DNA from: Rugalucina vietnamica
Taxonomy: Eukaryota > Mollusca > Bivalvia > Lucinida > Lucinidae
DNA length: 64,000 bases
Direction: 5' to 3'
NCBI GenBank assembly: GCA_964017185.1
Contig: OZ024880.1
Span: 44,839,071-44,903,070, forward strand
The notes beneath the pieces were generated by a model. That model was not told the origin of the DNA. It was given only the letters and a program-made list of their open reading frames with translations, and did no database searches. How positions within the stretch are numbered: the first letter of the stretch is position 1; each line of letters starts with the position of its first letter. Made by a program: the position numbers and the translations under genes. This document shows positions 21,905 to 34,600 of the stretch, one piece after another.

Positions 21905-22525
21905 ATCATGCAATAACTTATCATACACGGAAAGACTGCGAAAACTTGGACTACCAACCTGGGAATATAGAAGGGAGAGGGCAGACGTGATCCAAACATA
22001 CGAAATTCTGCATGGAGTCGACAGTGTTAACAAGGATAAACTTTTCATAATGGTTCAATATCGTGCCACTAGTGATCATTCATACAAACTGCACAACATC
22101 AGGAAAACATGTCCGTGAAATTTTTACCCCCTTAAACCCCACTTTTATATAGTAAAACTGGGGTTTGCAGGGGTATATCTATTTTTCTTATTTTTGCTCC
22201 AAAACATAGATTGTGGGTACTCGTTAGAACCGCCCCAGCGAGGCGGTTCTAACGTGTACCCACGATCTATGTTTTGAGCAAAATTAAGAAAAATTTCAAA
22301 ACTTTTCTAATGAAAATTTTCAACTTTTACAACTTAGGAAAAATCTATATATTACATGGGCGTGTTTTCGTAATGAAAATATCAAGACTAAACGTTACAG
22401 TAAATTCGTTCAGTAACCGTGTGGTGAATAACATGCCTAAAGATGTGGTTAATGCATCCTCCGTAAACGTGCTTAAGAGAAGACTGAATAAGCACTGGCA
22501 AATTTCTGGCATCCTGTTACCAGCC
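21905..22525 (+). pseudogene. LINE reverse transcriptase C-terminal fragment split by a MITE
   Basis: Left part (to 22096): SYTERLRKLGLPTWEYRRER, then ADVIQTYEILHGVD. Right part (from 22376): SRLNVTVNSFSNRVVNNMPK, then DVVNASSVNVLKRRLNKHW. These are consecutive blocks of the C-terminal region of a jockey/CR1-type LINE different from the one at 9050. A full A-family MITE (22097-22375) lies between them. The catalytic core is absent. Confidence 0.8.
22097..22375 (+). mobile_element. A-family hairpin MITE, best-preserved copy
   Basis: 279 bp. Left end CATCAGGAAAACATGTCCGT, right end GGGCGTGTTTTCGTAATG. The central stem pairs AACATAGATTGTGGGTACTC and GTTAGAACCGCC with their complements. It contains no open frame of interest and depends on a transposase encoded elsewhere. 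Confidence 0.9.
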
Positions 22526-22894
22526 TGACCAACGACTTTGAGGAATTTGTACACAGTATCGACAAACATCATTACAAGTCAGATGATTGACTACGCTGTC
22601 GAATATGGTGAAATATGGGGAGTCCTATATAATTGTTCGATGTTTTGGCGTTGAATTTTTGTACTGTTTGCATCTTTTCATGTATCGTCCTATCTATCTA
22701 TCTATATATACTGCCATACGCCCTCGCGGACATTTTAGGCAGGTGAGCGCTGTCGAGCTTGGTTAGCTGAAAAAGAAATGAATAAAAGCATGATAGTGAA
22801 GGGGATAAAAGATGATAGGTTAAAATAGTGAAGAGGAGATTTAAATCAGGTTAAAAACAACAATGTTTGGGTCTAAGGTTTGGAGTGTTGAAGT

Positions 22895-23060
22895 TTGCTC
22901 GTCCGTGTAACTGAGTGGCCACCTATTGAATCTGAATCTGAAGAGTTTACTGGTGACACGCCAAATGACATTATTTCACCAGGGGGTTCGGATGGGGGAG
23001 AAATTAGTCCCTTGAACGTACGAGTGAAGCGAACTAATTTGGAAATAGCTGCTCACTAAT
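22895..23060. mobile_element. D fragment carrying a nested LINE 3' tail
   Basis: D-family AACTGAGTGGCCACCTATTG is interrupted by two AATCTG units and the inverted LINE tail (22939-23035, TATTTCACCAGGGGGTTCGG). D then resumes at GGAAATAGCTGCTCAC. The LINE insert is ~115 bp, an extreme 5' truncation. Confidence 0.7.
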
Positions 23061-23518
23061 ATTACTAAATGTGCTCTCTCCCCAGTGCTGAACAAGCCCT
23101 ACATCGTAAAGATACAGATACAGATGCATAGTAGTCTTAGTATGGTGGAAACAATGCCTGCAATCGCGGTCAATCCTAATTGCAATGCATGGAAGTCGAC
23201 AGGTACCGTTTGCGGCGACAATTATCAAGATGAAACATATCTCATAGACCTAGTCATCACGTGTACATAAATCACAAACTGCAAATATTACCCCAGCACT
23301 GTAAAAAATCCAGTTAAATATTTGAGCAAGAAACAACGCCATTGTGTTGGTGCCTCGTAAAATAACGAGGAGAACCTTAAGAGGATCGGATAGTTAGCAT
23401 TGTCGCTGACAGGTAGCGCTTCACGCACTGACCTGTCGCAGTGGGCCAATGGGATCTGGGAAATTCATGCGGGATGCCCCAGCTTTCTTCGTGTGTCGTC
23501 TGTAGCCAAAATCGGCTA

Positions 23519-23678
23519 TTCACCATTTTTGCATTACTGGCTGGTTACCTGCTGACAAAAATCAATATTGGAAAAACAGGTAACCAGAAAGCCCCCTCAG
23601 GGGGGTTCTGGTTACCTGTATTTCCAATATTGATTTTTTTAAAGCTGGGAACCAGCGGATAATGCAAAAAAAGGTGAA
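23519..23678. mobile_element. Hairpin MITE, first of a tandem pair
   Basis: A near-complete palindrome: TTCACCATTTTTGCATTA at the left, its complement at the right, and matching arms (CTGGTTACCTG, CAATATTGGAAA) around a central CCCCTCAGGGGGG. Confidence 0.85.
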
Positions 23679-23686
23679 TATCCCAC

Positions 23687-23860
23687 AATTCACCATTTTT
23701 GCATTTATTGGCTGGTTCCCAGCTTAGAGAAAATCAATATTGGAAATGCAGGTAACCAAAACCACCCTGACCTCGAGGTCAGGGTGGTTTTGGTTACCTG
23801 TATTTCCAATACTGATTTTTGAAAGCTGGAAACCAGCCGATAATGCAAAAATGGTGAATT
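23687..23860. mobile_element. Hairpin MITE, second of a tandem pair
   Basis: Same family as 23519-23678, with AATTCACCATTTTTGCAT ends and a different loop (CCTGACCTCGAGGTCAGG). The two copies lie only ~8 bp apart. Confidence 0.85.
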
Positions 23861-23939
23861 CAAAGCGTCAAATGCGAGAGATCAAGATGAGGTATCGTCT
23901 GATCTCGCGAGAATGGGATAGTAAGGTGATGTTTCGACG

Positions 23940-24080
23940 GTAACGGGTCGTTTCGGCCGTGAGTCGTTTCGGCCTTGAGTCGTTTCGGCCGTGGGTCGTT
24001 TCGGCCTGGGTCGTTTCGGCCTGAGTCGATTCGGCCCTGGGTCGTTTCGGCCAATTTTGGTGAGTCGTTTCGGCCTGATT
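23940..24080 (+). repeat. GTCGTTTCGGCC minisatellite array
   Basis: About eight units of GGGTCGTTTCGGCC with short variable spacers. The array is the inverted counterpart of 25265-25435; the two flank 1.2 kb. Confidence 0.9.
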
Positions 24081-24630
24081 TTATTTAATCCTTATATACT
24101 ATATAATATACTTTATGCTAGATGTGTATGTTATACAAGGATAGTTTACCATGCAACCTGCCTTGCATGGGTACTTGGGTCTATTACAGGGTCAAAATTT
24201 GCATCTTTTTTCCATTAAAAACGATAGAGAAACTACAATGGTCATTTCTATGGCGTCATGGATTATTAAACAAAAAAGCACAAACGGTTAAATTTCATAA
24301 GTTTCCTTACATTTTCTCATCTCGAGCTAAGCATCATTTTGAAAAAAGTCAACTATAGAGATTTCTGGAGTAATGTCTGTATCAAACAGAAATGAAACCA
24401 GTTAATGCAATCTAAGCTTTACGTGTATAATGCAAACTGCAACTTAACAATCCTATCTCAGAGAATTCGAAGAAGTCTATATAAAATCTGCAAACATAGT
24501 ACATGTATCTAATAGAATTTGACTTTCAAACTTACAAATTCAGCTGTAACAAGGTTGAGCTTTTTCATAACTTTTTAAAGCTATTATTTTAATGGTATTT
24601 TAAATTTCTTTTCACTTTAAGCCGACCAAA

Positions 24631-24847
24631 GTCGCATAAGAAAACCAACAATATGCATAGGCGAAAACAAAGGCGCAGGTAACTGCACAGCTGAACAGTG
24701 CCTTTATTTTCGCAACAAAAATAGTACAATCATCTTCTTCTTAAATACGAAATTTCAAGACTCTGGCCTGCTTTTGTGACTGTACAGGCTGGTTTGTGAT
24801 GAACCTGGTCGGATTCCAAAACTGTTGGTTTTCTCATGCGTAGACTC
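24631..24847 (+). mobile_element. B-family MITE, diverged
   Basis: GTCGCATAAGAAAACCAACA at the left and CTGTTGGTTTTCTCATGC at the right. The internal palindrome is shortened and the ends have decayed from GAGCCGC. Confidence 0.75.
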
Positions 24848-25061
24848 AAATTAAATTGACAATCACACGTTTTCACACTTTAATTTGATTGAGTACATTG
24901 ATAATCAATCACCATGGATTAGCATTGCTGATTACAGACACGACTTTTCACACCTTGATAATCACCCTTATAATTAGATCACCGACATCCGATGAATCAC
25001 TGAAAAAGTTTTCCCTAGCAATTGCCGATGACTTCATAACTACATGTTTAGTTTAATTGTA

Positions 25062-25198
<137 letters not shown>

Positions 25199-25259
25199 AA
25201 AACGCATGTACCCCAAAAGATCAATTTATATTTGAGTTTTGTTACTTACTTGAAGATTT

Positions 25260-25437
25260 CCATAAACTTTGGCCGAAACGACTCAGGACCTAATCGACTC
25301 ACCCAGAAAATTGGCCGAAACGACCCACCTACCAAGGCCGAAACGACCCACCCCCAAAATTTGCCGAAACGACCCAGGCCGAAACGACTCAGGCCGAAAC
25401 GACCCAGGGCCGAAACGACCCGGATTCGTTTCGACGG
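25260..25437 (-). repeat. GGCCGAAACGACC minisatellite array
   Basis: Eight or so GGCCGAAACGACCC units, inverted relative to 23940-24080. The array ends only ~65 bp before the mL17 start codon, within reach of the promoter. Confidence 0.9.
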
Positions 25438-25454
25438 ACCGCAAATGGGATAGT

Positions 25455-25484
25455 TTCCGTTTCCGGTTTCCCGTTTCCGGGTTT
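25455..25484 (+). promoter_or_regulatory. Paired TTTCCGG (ETS-like) sites upstream of mL17
   Basis: Three TTTCC repeats, two of them TTTCCGG (CCGGAAA on the other strand), lie 20-45 bp before the ATG. ETS/GABP-type CCGGAA sites are typical of nuclear genes for mitochondrial ribosomal proteins. The core match is seen; use is inferred. Confidence 0.4.
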
Positions 25485-25501
25485 CTGTGAAAATTACAAA
25501 A

Positions 25502-25678
25502 ATGTTAAGATTTGCAGTTAGACACAAAGCTAGAAAGTTTAAAAAATCTTTTGGACCTTGCAGCGGTCCTGCTGAAAGAGAAAAGCGATTACAGATCATA
25601 GTTACCTCACTCATTCGACATGAACGAATAGAGGGCAATGAGGAACGTCTGGATGAGACGAGACAATATGCAGAAGAG
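25502..25678 (+). CDS. MRPL17: mL17 exon 1 (start exon)
   Basis: ATG at 25502 gives 59 whole codons ending QYAEE, then donor GAG|GTGTCA, a weak donor. This ATG is chosen because the upstream frame has no earlier ATG and the residues start like L17 proteins (MLRFAVRHKA). The open frame runs past the donor to 25711, but those extra residues have no family match. Confidence 0.9.
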
Positions 25679-28600
25679 GTGTCATATGTTTTCGCGACTA
25701 GATTTTGGTGACCTTTGTAAATCTCGTCTTAAAATTTTAATATTCCTACCACTAAAGATAAAGAAGTGGCCAGTTTATTTATCACACCAGAATATTATTT
25801 TTTCAAATGGTGTTTTCTTTTCACTGTAGAAACTAAAAATTACTGGAGGGGTGGTGCGGGCAATGCAGTCTCTAGACTCGTACAAAGCTGATGTGTACAA
25901 TCTCCATGGGCCAAAGTGACTCGTCATCCATTCCGAAAGTACTCTCAGCCTCGTGTCCATCTGTAAAACAAGATGGCGAAAATAAGCCGTTTTTACACAT
26001 CGATTGTTTCACGTAGAATTCCATCGTTAATACAAAGAAATGCTCACCGACACTTGGCTATTTGATGAAACGTACATTTAACTTTCTAACAATCAATTTT
26101 TCTCCACAAAATTCTGCGTCTTCTTTCTTTAACAGATTCAGTCTATCTGACCAACATTTAGTTTCTGTTGTTCCGCCTCCTGCGAAACAAATGAGAAGAG
26201 AAATAGACAAAGATTGTCAAAGTTTTAGAAGACGAGAACTTCACTTTTCAATGTCTGTCTTTGTAACAAAATTTTCAAACTGCAGTGTTAGAAATAAGAC
26301 CCGGGAAGCAACTTGTCCGGGGGGCAACCTGCAATCAAGCTGAACTTGCCCCCCATGGTTTGAACTTGCCCCAATAGAAACGTCATATAAATGTTACTAA
26401 TTGAAGATTATTTATCATGTTTATGCATGAATTCAAAGGTACAGTCCAATTGATTGTCATTGCTTTGAATTTGTATTTTAGCTCATCTAAGAATGATGAG
26501 ATTAAACACTTCTTGGAAAATTTCAGGTTGTTCTGGGGGTAACCTTTCAGTAAGATCAGGTTGCCCCCACCAAATTTGACCCGTGACCGGCAAGTGGGCA
26601 ACTGCTTATTTCTAACCCTGAAACTGTGACGAAAAGTCAACAACAAAGGAAATTTTTTCTAGCCAATAATTTTTTAGTATTAAAAATAGTTTAAAAAATG
26701 AAGTCGGACAAAATACTGAAAGACAAAAAGGAGTCATTTCGTCCCCATAATTAAATTATTTTTAAATTATTTTTATCGCACCCTGCTATATTATCGCACC
26801 TGCTTATAGCAGGGTGCGATATAGGAGTCCAAATTTCTGTCCGTCCGTTCGTTCGTTCGTTCGTCCGTCAACATTTACGTCGAAGTTTGGTTTTCTCGAC
26901 ATCAGAGATAGCTGCGAGTCTGAAACCTTGCATAGTTATTGTCCCTGACATACCCTTCAAGCACGCACCTTAACCCGGTGCCCTTGACCTATATTTCACG
27001 GTCCACTGACTTTGAAAATTTTTACGTCGAAGTTTTGTCAACATTTACGTCGAAGTTTGGTTTTGTCAACATCAGAGATAGCTGCGAGTCTGAAACCTTG
27101 CATAGTAATTGTCCTTGACATATCCTTCAAGCACGCACCTTGACCCGGTGCCCTTGACCTATATTTCACGGTCCACTGACTTTGAAAAATTTTATGTCAA
27201 AGTTTGGTTTTCTCAACATCAGAGATAGCTGCGAGTCTGAAACCTTGCATAGTTATTGTCCTTGACATACCCTTCAAGCACACACCTTGACCCGGTGCCC
27301 TTGACCTATATTTCACGGTCCACTGACTTTGAAAATTTTTACGTCGAAGTTTGGTTTTCTTGACATCAGTGATAGCTGCGAGTCTGAAACCTTGCATAGT
27401 AATTGTCCTTGACATACCCTTCAAGCACGCACCTTAACCTGGTGCCCTTGACCTATATTACACGGTCCACTGACTTTGAAAATTTTTACGTCGAAGTTTG
27501 GTTTTCTCGACATCAGAGATAGCTGCAAGTCTGAAACCTTGCATAGTAATTGTCCTTGACATACCCTTCAAGCACGCACCTTAACCCGGTGCCCTTGACC
27601 TTTATTTCACGGTCCACTGACTTTGAAAATTTTTATGTCGAAGTTTGGTTTTCTTGACATCAGAGATAGCTGCGAGTCTTAAACCTTGCATAGTAATTGT
27701 CCTTGACATGCCCTTCAAGCACACACCTTGACCCGGCGCCCTTGAACTATATTTCACGGTCTATTGACTTTGCCCGATGCAGGTGCGATATCGACCTCCG
27801 CGGAGTTCTTGTTACTTGCTAAAAATCTTCCGTTCCAAAAAAAAAAAAAAAAAGAAAAAAAAAAGGCCCTTAAGTGTGACATTGGGTTAGAAAACTGAAA
27901 GTAGTATTTGGCGGACTAATCTGGCCTTATTTGTACCGTAATATGTCTAATTTACTATTTTGAAAAGATTCAATAAAATATAAAGGATGGTTCTTAAAAA
28001 TGATAGCATTGCTTTGAATTTTTCGCTTAGGAGTGGAAAAAATACACTCCTTACATAACTAATCTGACTTAGAATGCACAAAGAAAGCAAACAAAAACCA
28101 AATCTACAGAAAATGACATGACATTTCCCACCAGATTCAAGGAGTCTGTCTGACTGCTTACAAGTAACAACAAGGAATCCAACATAATAATTTGGGAGTC
28201 TCGGACTCCCGGACTCCCTTTAGTGTCGAACCCTGGTAAAAAAGTTAACAAGCGACAGTGCGAAACCAACTGTTGTGTTAACTGATCGGGGGGCCTGAGC
28301 TTAGTATGAACAGTAAGAAAATAAATGACAACCAAAAGTATTAAAAATATTGTTGACCAATAACCTTGAAATCTTACACTCGTTACATTTAGACCCCAGC
28401 TGATTTGCGCGTGGTGATACCAGAGTCTTTTAATCTCTATATTCATATGTTTGATATTTTGTATCTCTTCAATTTCTATTCCTTTAATTTGATGCAGTAT
28501 GATAGCTTTCAAATTTGACTTCAATGAAAAATGTCACACAAAGATCTTACACTCCTTACATCAAACATGCATATATGCCATAAAATAAATTATACACGTG

Positions 28601-31600
28601 CTAGATGGTGTGGTTGGGGTGGGCTTTAGGTTATTTTTGATGAGATTCGGGGCTTTGCATTGCTAAAAGATCTAATTTTTGATATTATAAATGTTTTTAA
28701 GGCTATTTGAATGTGTTGTGGGATGGTTTTGGGTGTTTCCATGGACCCTTAAGTAGTGCTGCAAAAAATTGGAAAACCCAAAGCACAGCTATTTTTAATA
28801 GGCTTCATTTAGATAACAGGTAGTCCCAACATGACAAGCTGTATGTGACAGTATGTCATAGCAGACAATCACAAATACAATAAAATTGTTGAATGATGTT
28901 CAGTGAATGATGCTGAGTAACATTGTCATGGTCTTGTCTGGTTTCATTTTCAGTTGATCAACCAGGCCATTATCTACGGAGACAAGCATAAACCAACAAT
29001 GAAATTGGCAGATCATTGGCTACTGGTAGGTATAACCTGCACCAAGTAGCTTATGAGACTCATATGCTCTTGCCTGCACCCAAAGTGAGCCTTCGCGTCA
29101 TAAAACCAACAATTTAGATTTCCAACCAGGTCCAACACAAACCAGTCTTTACAGTCACAGAAGCATCCTAGAAGCTTGAAATTTAGGGAGTTAGAAGAAG
29201 AGGGATTGTACTATCTGTGGAGCTAAAACAAAGACGCTGATCAGCTGTGCAGTTACTGCACAGCTAATCTGTGTCTTTGTTTTCGCATTGGCAGATTGTT
29301 CGTTTTATGTGGCGGCCAAAGTTATAAAATTTGCCAATGAGGGCCTTTTCTGACCTTTTTTGGAACATTTTCGGTACCAGTGAAATAAGGGAAAAAATAG
29401 CATGATTTTGTGAAAAAAATAGCTCAATTTTTAGTCAGGATTTGATTGTAATTCATTTATCCTACTCATAAAAGTTAAACTGCCAACTAAATGACATTTT
29501 AACAATTATTGGGAGGATAAATTCCTCTCTTACCTAAGTTAAGCATGAAAAATTTTAACTCATATAAGCCTATTGTTCTTTTTTGTGGGACAGAGGCAAA
29601 CAGTATAGCCCCAGATGTGATGACGCAGAACTTTGCATCCCATCTGGGACTATTCTGTTTGCTTAGTGAAAATTCATCCAAAAACTGAATAAAAATTAAA
29701 AACCACTCCTGTTTCCCTTAGAAATGAAAGCGGACTCAACACAATGATAACAATGGGAAAGTCATTTCGTCATAAATTGGTTAAGCATGAAAAAAAAGGG
29801 TAAGAGAACTAAGTTGGCAGATACAGAAATTAAGTAACATGAAGAGATTCTTATATTACGAAAACTTGCCCATGCAATATACAGTGATTTCTAAAGTTGT
29901 AGAAAATGAAAAATTTTCGATATTTTTGCTCAAAACATAGATTGTGGGTACACGTTAGAACCGCCTCGCCGAGTCGGTTCTAACGAGTACCCACAATCTA
30001 TGTTTTGGAGCAAAAATAAGAAAAATAGGTATACCCCTGCATACCCCAGTTTTACTATATAAAAGTGGGGTTTGAGGGGGTATACTTTAAACGGACATAT
30101 TTTCGTGATGCGTTCACCTTTACAGTTACTGCACAGTTGATATGTAATAGTTAATGTTCCGTCCTGACATGACTGAAAAAAAATGTTGACTCAGAAGTTA
30201 ATCTCAGTGCAAACAAACAGTTCTGAAAAAAAAATGTTTTCTCATCAGGCTTGGGCAATGCATTAAACACATTAGCAATGCATTAGCTTTTTCTCAACTA
30301 ATGCTAATGCCAATGCTAATATTAATTTTGGCATTAGATTAATGCTAATTCTAATGCATTACTTTTGCAAATTTTGCTAATGCTTTAGCATTAGATTGGG
30401 CATTAGTTACTAAAGGTACAAGTAGGCAAAGATCAGGAAAAGGCGCAATCAGAAAAAGATTCCCACTCCAAAAACCGAGGTGGGAAAAAACCAAACTAAC
30501 AATCAGGTACTTATACCATGAAACATATCGCAAGCCGAATGAGCAGCTATTTTCCCAATAGGTGGCCACTCAGTTACCTTAACTAAAAATATGAAAACAT
30601 AAAGGCACCAACAGCAAAAAAAAAATTTTAAACACCAAGACATAAAACAAAAAGAACCACCACAGAAGTATCGCCTTGGAACGATCAGTAACACAAAGTT
30701 ACTGGCGGGCTTAAACCGGTTTTACATGGCCATAACCTCACCCTCAGCTACTGCAGTGGTTCATAACATTTAGTTAGTTCTTCGGTCCTCGTGGTGAATC
30801 TCTAACTAGTCAATGAATCATCAAGAACAAACAAATAAATAATGATAAACATCCTGATGAATCAAAAACCAGGACTCACAGATTGAGTAAGCTGCCCGAC
30901 GATGGAGATCCCTGTGCGCCGAATAACCTACTAACTCCGGAGCAAAAGAAAAACACCAGTTGGACCCCGGTGGGCCAAGCAACAGACAAGAAGCTCCGGC
31001 CCCAACCAACTAAAATGAATAGCTTTAAGTCGGGGCCATCATAGAGTCTGACGCCCACCCAAAACACTTTGTTTAAATTTATTAATGAGGATCATGTTTT
31101 CAAACTATTTCCAAAGGTGTGATAAGTTGCCACTCAATTCATATTGTTACTTGAGAAGTTGTTTGTTTGCCTTTGGCTATTACCTAGCAGTATTGTGTGA
31201 GTTACAAACAATGTCACCTAATCATCTGCAGTTTCCTGTGACTTTTTTGTCAGGTGAATACAATCATTGAAGCATGCTAGTGAACAGCACCATTTCACAA
31301 TAATAGAATTTAAGATTATAATTGTACAACCATGTGATTCATAATATGTTCCAGTGTGGAAACTAGGTTTGAGGTTAATTATTGACGGATTCATACTTTT
31401 ATTTATCATTTCTAGATCTTATACTGAGTTGATCATCTTTATCATGAATGTGTTAAATAACTTTGAAGTACCAGAATTGGCAATGTATGATAGTTGATTA
31501 AATGTTCAATTGATTAAATGTTCAATGAAGATACATGTACATGTACAACTCATCATCGCACTGGCTCAATTCCCTATTGCAAAGTGACCTGAAAACTAAT

Positions 31601-34600
31601 GCCAATGCCAATTCATTATTAGCTCACCTGAGCCGAAGGCTCTCAGGTGAGGTTATAGGATAGGGAGGCACCCGGCGTCCGTCCGTCGGCGTCGTCCGTC
31701 GTCCACCATTTTCAAAGATCTTCTTCTCTGAAACCGCTTGGCCAATCAAAGCCAAATTTTATGTGAAGCATCAATAGGAAGGGGGAACCAATGTGTATAT
31801 AAGAAATCCAGGTCACATGACCAAGATGGCCGCCATGCCCATATATGGTAAAAACCCTTCAAAAATCTTCTTCTCCAGAACCATTGGACCGATTTCATCG
31901 AAACTTGGCATGAAGCATTGATGGCTCAAGCACTACAATGTATATATAAATCGTGGTCCTGTGATGACCTTGACCTATTTTACGGCAAGGTCAACATAGG
32001 TCGCTAATGCATTTGAATGGGGAAAAATTTAAAAGTGTCATTTAAAGTCAAAATCTTGCAGGAAATGGGCAGTAGGACTGAATATTGATGATTCTGAAAA
32101 AAAAATGACCCCAGGGGCTCATCTGCCCCCACCCCGGGGCAATATACCTGTACATTACCTTAATATTCAAACATCATCTCCTCTGAATTCGCTTGGCCAA
32201 TTAAAGCCAAATTTAATGTGAAGCATCAATAGGAAGGGGGAACCAATGTGTAAATAAGTAATCCAGGTCACATGACCAAGATGGCCGCCATGCCCATATA
32301 TGGTAAAAACCCTTCAAAAATCTTCTCCAGAACCAATGGACCGATTTCATCAAAACTTGGCATGAAGCATCGATGGCTCAAGCACTACAATGTGTATATA
32401 AATCGTGGTCCTGTGATGACCTTGACCTATTTTACGGTAGGGTCAACATAGGTCGCCAATGCATTTGAATGGAGAAAAATTTAAAAGTGTCATTTAAAGT
32501 GAAAATCTTGCAGGAAATGGGCAGTAGGACTGAATATTGATGATTCTGAAAAAAAAATGACCCCAGGGGCTCATCTGCCCCCACCCCGGGGCAATATACC
32601 TGTACATTACCATAATATTCAAACATTATCTCCTCTGAATTCGCTTGGCCAATCAAAGCCAAATTTAATGTGAAGCATCAATAGGAAGGGGGAACCAATG
32701 TGTAAATAAGTAATCCAGGTCACATGACCAAGATGGCCGCCATGCCCATATATGGTAAAAACCCTTCAAAAATCTTCTTCTCCAGAACCAATGGACCGAT
32801 TTCATCAAAACTTGGCATGAAGCATCGATGGCTCAAGCACTACAATGTATATATAAATCGTGGTCCTGTGATGACCTTGACCTATTTTACGGTAAGGTCA
32901 ACATAGGTCGCCAATGCATTTGAATGGAGAAAAATTTAAAAATGTCATTTAAAGTGAAAATCTTGCAGGAAATGGGCAGTAGGACTGAATATTGATGATT
33001 CTGAAAAAAAAAATGACCCCAGGGGCTCATCTGCCCCCACCCCGGGGCAATATACCTGTACATTACCATAATATTCAAACATCATCTCCTCTGAATTCGC
33101 TTGGCCAATCAAAGCCAAATTTAATGTGAAGCATCAAGAGGAAGGGGGAACCAATGTGTAAATAAGAAATCCAGGTCACATGACCAAGATGGCCGCCATG
33201 CCCATATATGGTAAAAACCCTTCAAAAATCTTCTTCTCCAGAACCAATGGACCGATTTCATCAAAACTTGGCATGAAGCATCGATGGCTCAAGCACTACA
33301 ATGTATATATAAATCGTGACCCTGAGATGACCTTGACCTTCTTTACGGCAAGGGTAACATAGGTCACCAATGCATTTGAATGGGGAAAAATTTTAAAAAA
33401 TTCATTTAAAGTGAAAATCTTGCAGAAAATGGGCAGTAGGACTGAATATTGATGATTCTGAAAAATTTTGACCTCAGGGGCTCATCTGCCCCCACCCTGG
33501 GGCAATATACCTGTACATTACCATCATATTCAAACATCATCTCCTCTGAAACCGCTTGGCCAATCAAAGCCAAATTTAATGTGAAGCATCAATAGGAAGG
33601 GGGAACCAATGTGTATATAAGAAATCCAGGTCACATGACCAAAATGGCCGTCATGCCCATATATGGTAAAAACCCTTCAAAAATCTTCTTCTCCAGAACC
33701 TTTTGATCAATTTCAGTGAAATTTGGCATGAAGCATCTATGGCACAAGCACTACAATGTATATATAAATCATGACCCTGTGATGACCTTGACCTTTACGG
33801 CAAGGTCAACATAGGTCACCAATGCATTTGAATGGGGAGAACTTTAAAAATGTCATATAAAGTGAAAGTCTTACAGGAAATGGGCAGTAGGATTGAATAT
33901 TAATGATTCTGAAAACAATTGGACCCCAGGGGCTCATTTGCCCCACCCCGGGGTTATTATACATGTATATTACCATAATATTCAAACATCTTCTCCTCTG
34001 AAACCGCTATGCCAATCAAAGCCAAATTTAATGTGAAGCATATATAGAATGGGGGAATCAATGTGTATATAATTAATCAAGGTCACATGACCAAGATGGC
34101 AGATATGCCCATATATGGTATAAACCCTTCAAAAATCTTCTTCTCCGGAACCAGTGGACCGATTTTGAAGAAACTTGGCATGAAGCATCGATGACTAAAG
34201 TACTGCAATGTGTACATAAATCATGACCCTGTGATGACCTTGACCTATTTTAAGGCAAGGTCATGGGTTGCCTATGTATTTGAATGAGTAAACTGTTAAA
34301 ATGTAATTTGAAGGGAAAACTTGTATGGCCAGTATATTGATTATTCTGAAAAGAAAAAATGGCCCAAGGGCTTCATCTGCCTTTATACTGGGACTATTTT
34401 CTATAACATTCATTTATACAGCAGATTTCAGGTGAGCGTTTACAGGACCATTGGTCCTCTGGTTTTGTAGAATAATGCTAATGCCAGTGCATTGTTTTAT
34501 AAACCAGCTAATGCCAGTGCTAATGCCAATGCTCTAAATTGGTTTTAATGCTAATGACAATGCATTACTTTGCTAACTAATGCTGCCCAAGCCTGTTTCT

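Larger units (their letters stand above)
25679..28953. other. mL17 intron 1
   Basis: Contains a short ATG frame at 25974 in good context (MAKISRFYTSIVSRRIPSLI), an open frame from 26065, MITE P (26283-26620) and the E tandem element (26774-27812). Bases 27870-28950 hold no repeat I can name. A 151-residue minus open frame (28069-28524) with one hydrophobic stretch has no recognised domain. Confidence 0.6.
30246..34595. mobile_element. hAT-type nonautonomous element inflated by nested insertions
   Basis: Terminal inverted repeats CAGGCTTGGGCA (30246) and TGCCCAAGCCTG (ending 34595). They are flanked by TTTCTCAT and TTTCTTAT, an 8-bp target duplication with one mismatch. The element's own ends are rich in AATGC/GCATT motifs (30260-30410 and 34470-34585). 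The interior is filled by a D retroelement 3' end (30413-31075), ~540 bp unassigned, and the C tandem element (31618-34462). Ends starting CAG with 8-bp duplications are the hAT pattern; no transposase is present. Confidence 0.7.

Noticed and set aside
23519-23860. CRISPR-like array of repeats
   Set aside because: The repeats are palindromic MITEs in a eukaryotic genome with no regular spacers.
28069-28524. 151-residue minus open frame with one hydrophobic stretch
   Set aside because: It is antisense within mL17 intron 1, with no domain I recognise, no flanking splice signals I trust and ordinary AT-rich composition. It is noted in the intron entry only.
32724-33362. 60-residue plus frames starting MTKMAAMPIYGKNPSK
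   Set aside because: They lie inside C-element tandem units, and the same sequence in other units is frame-broken, so they are treated as repeat by-products rather than genes.
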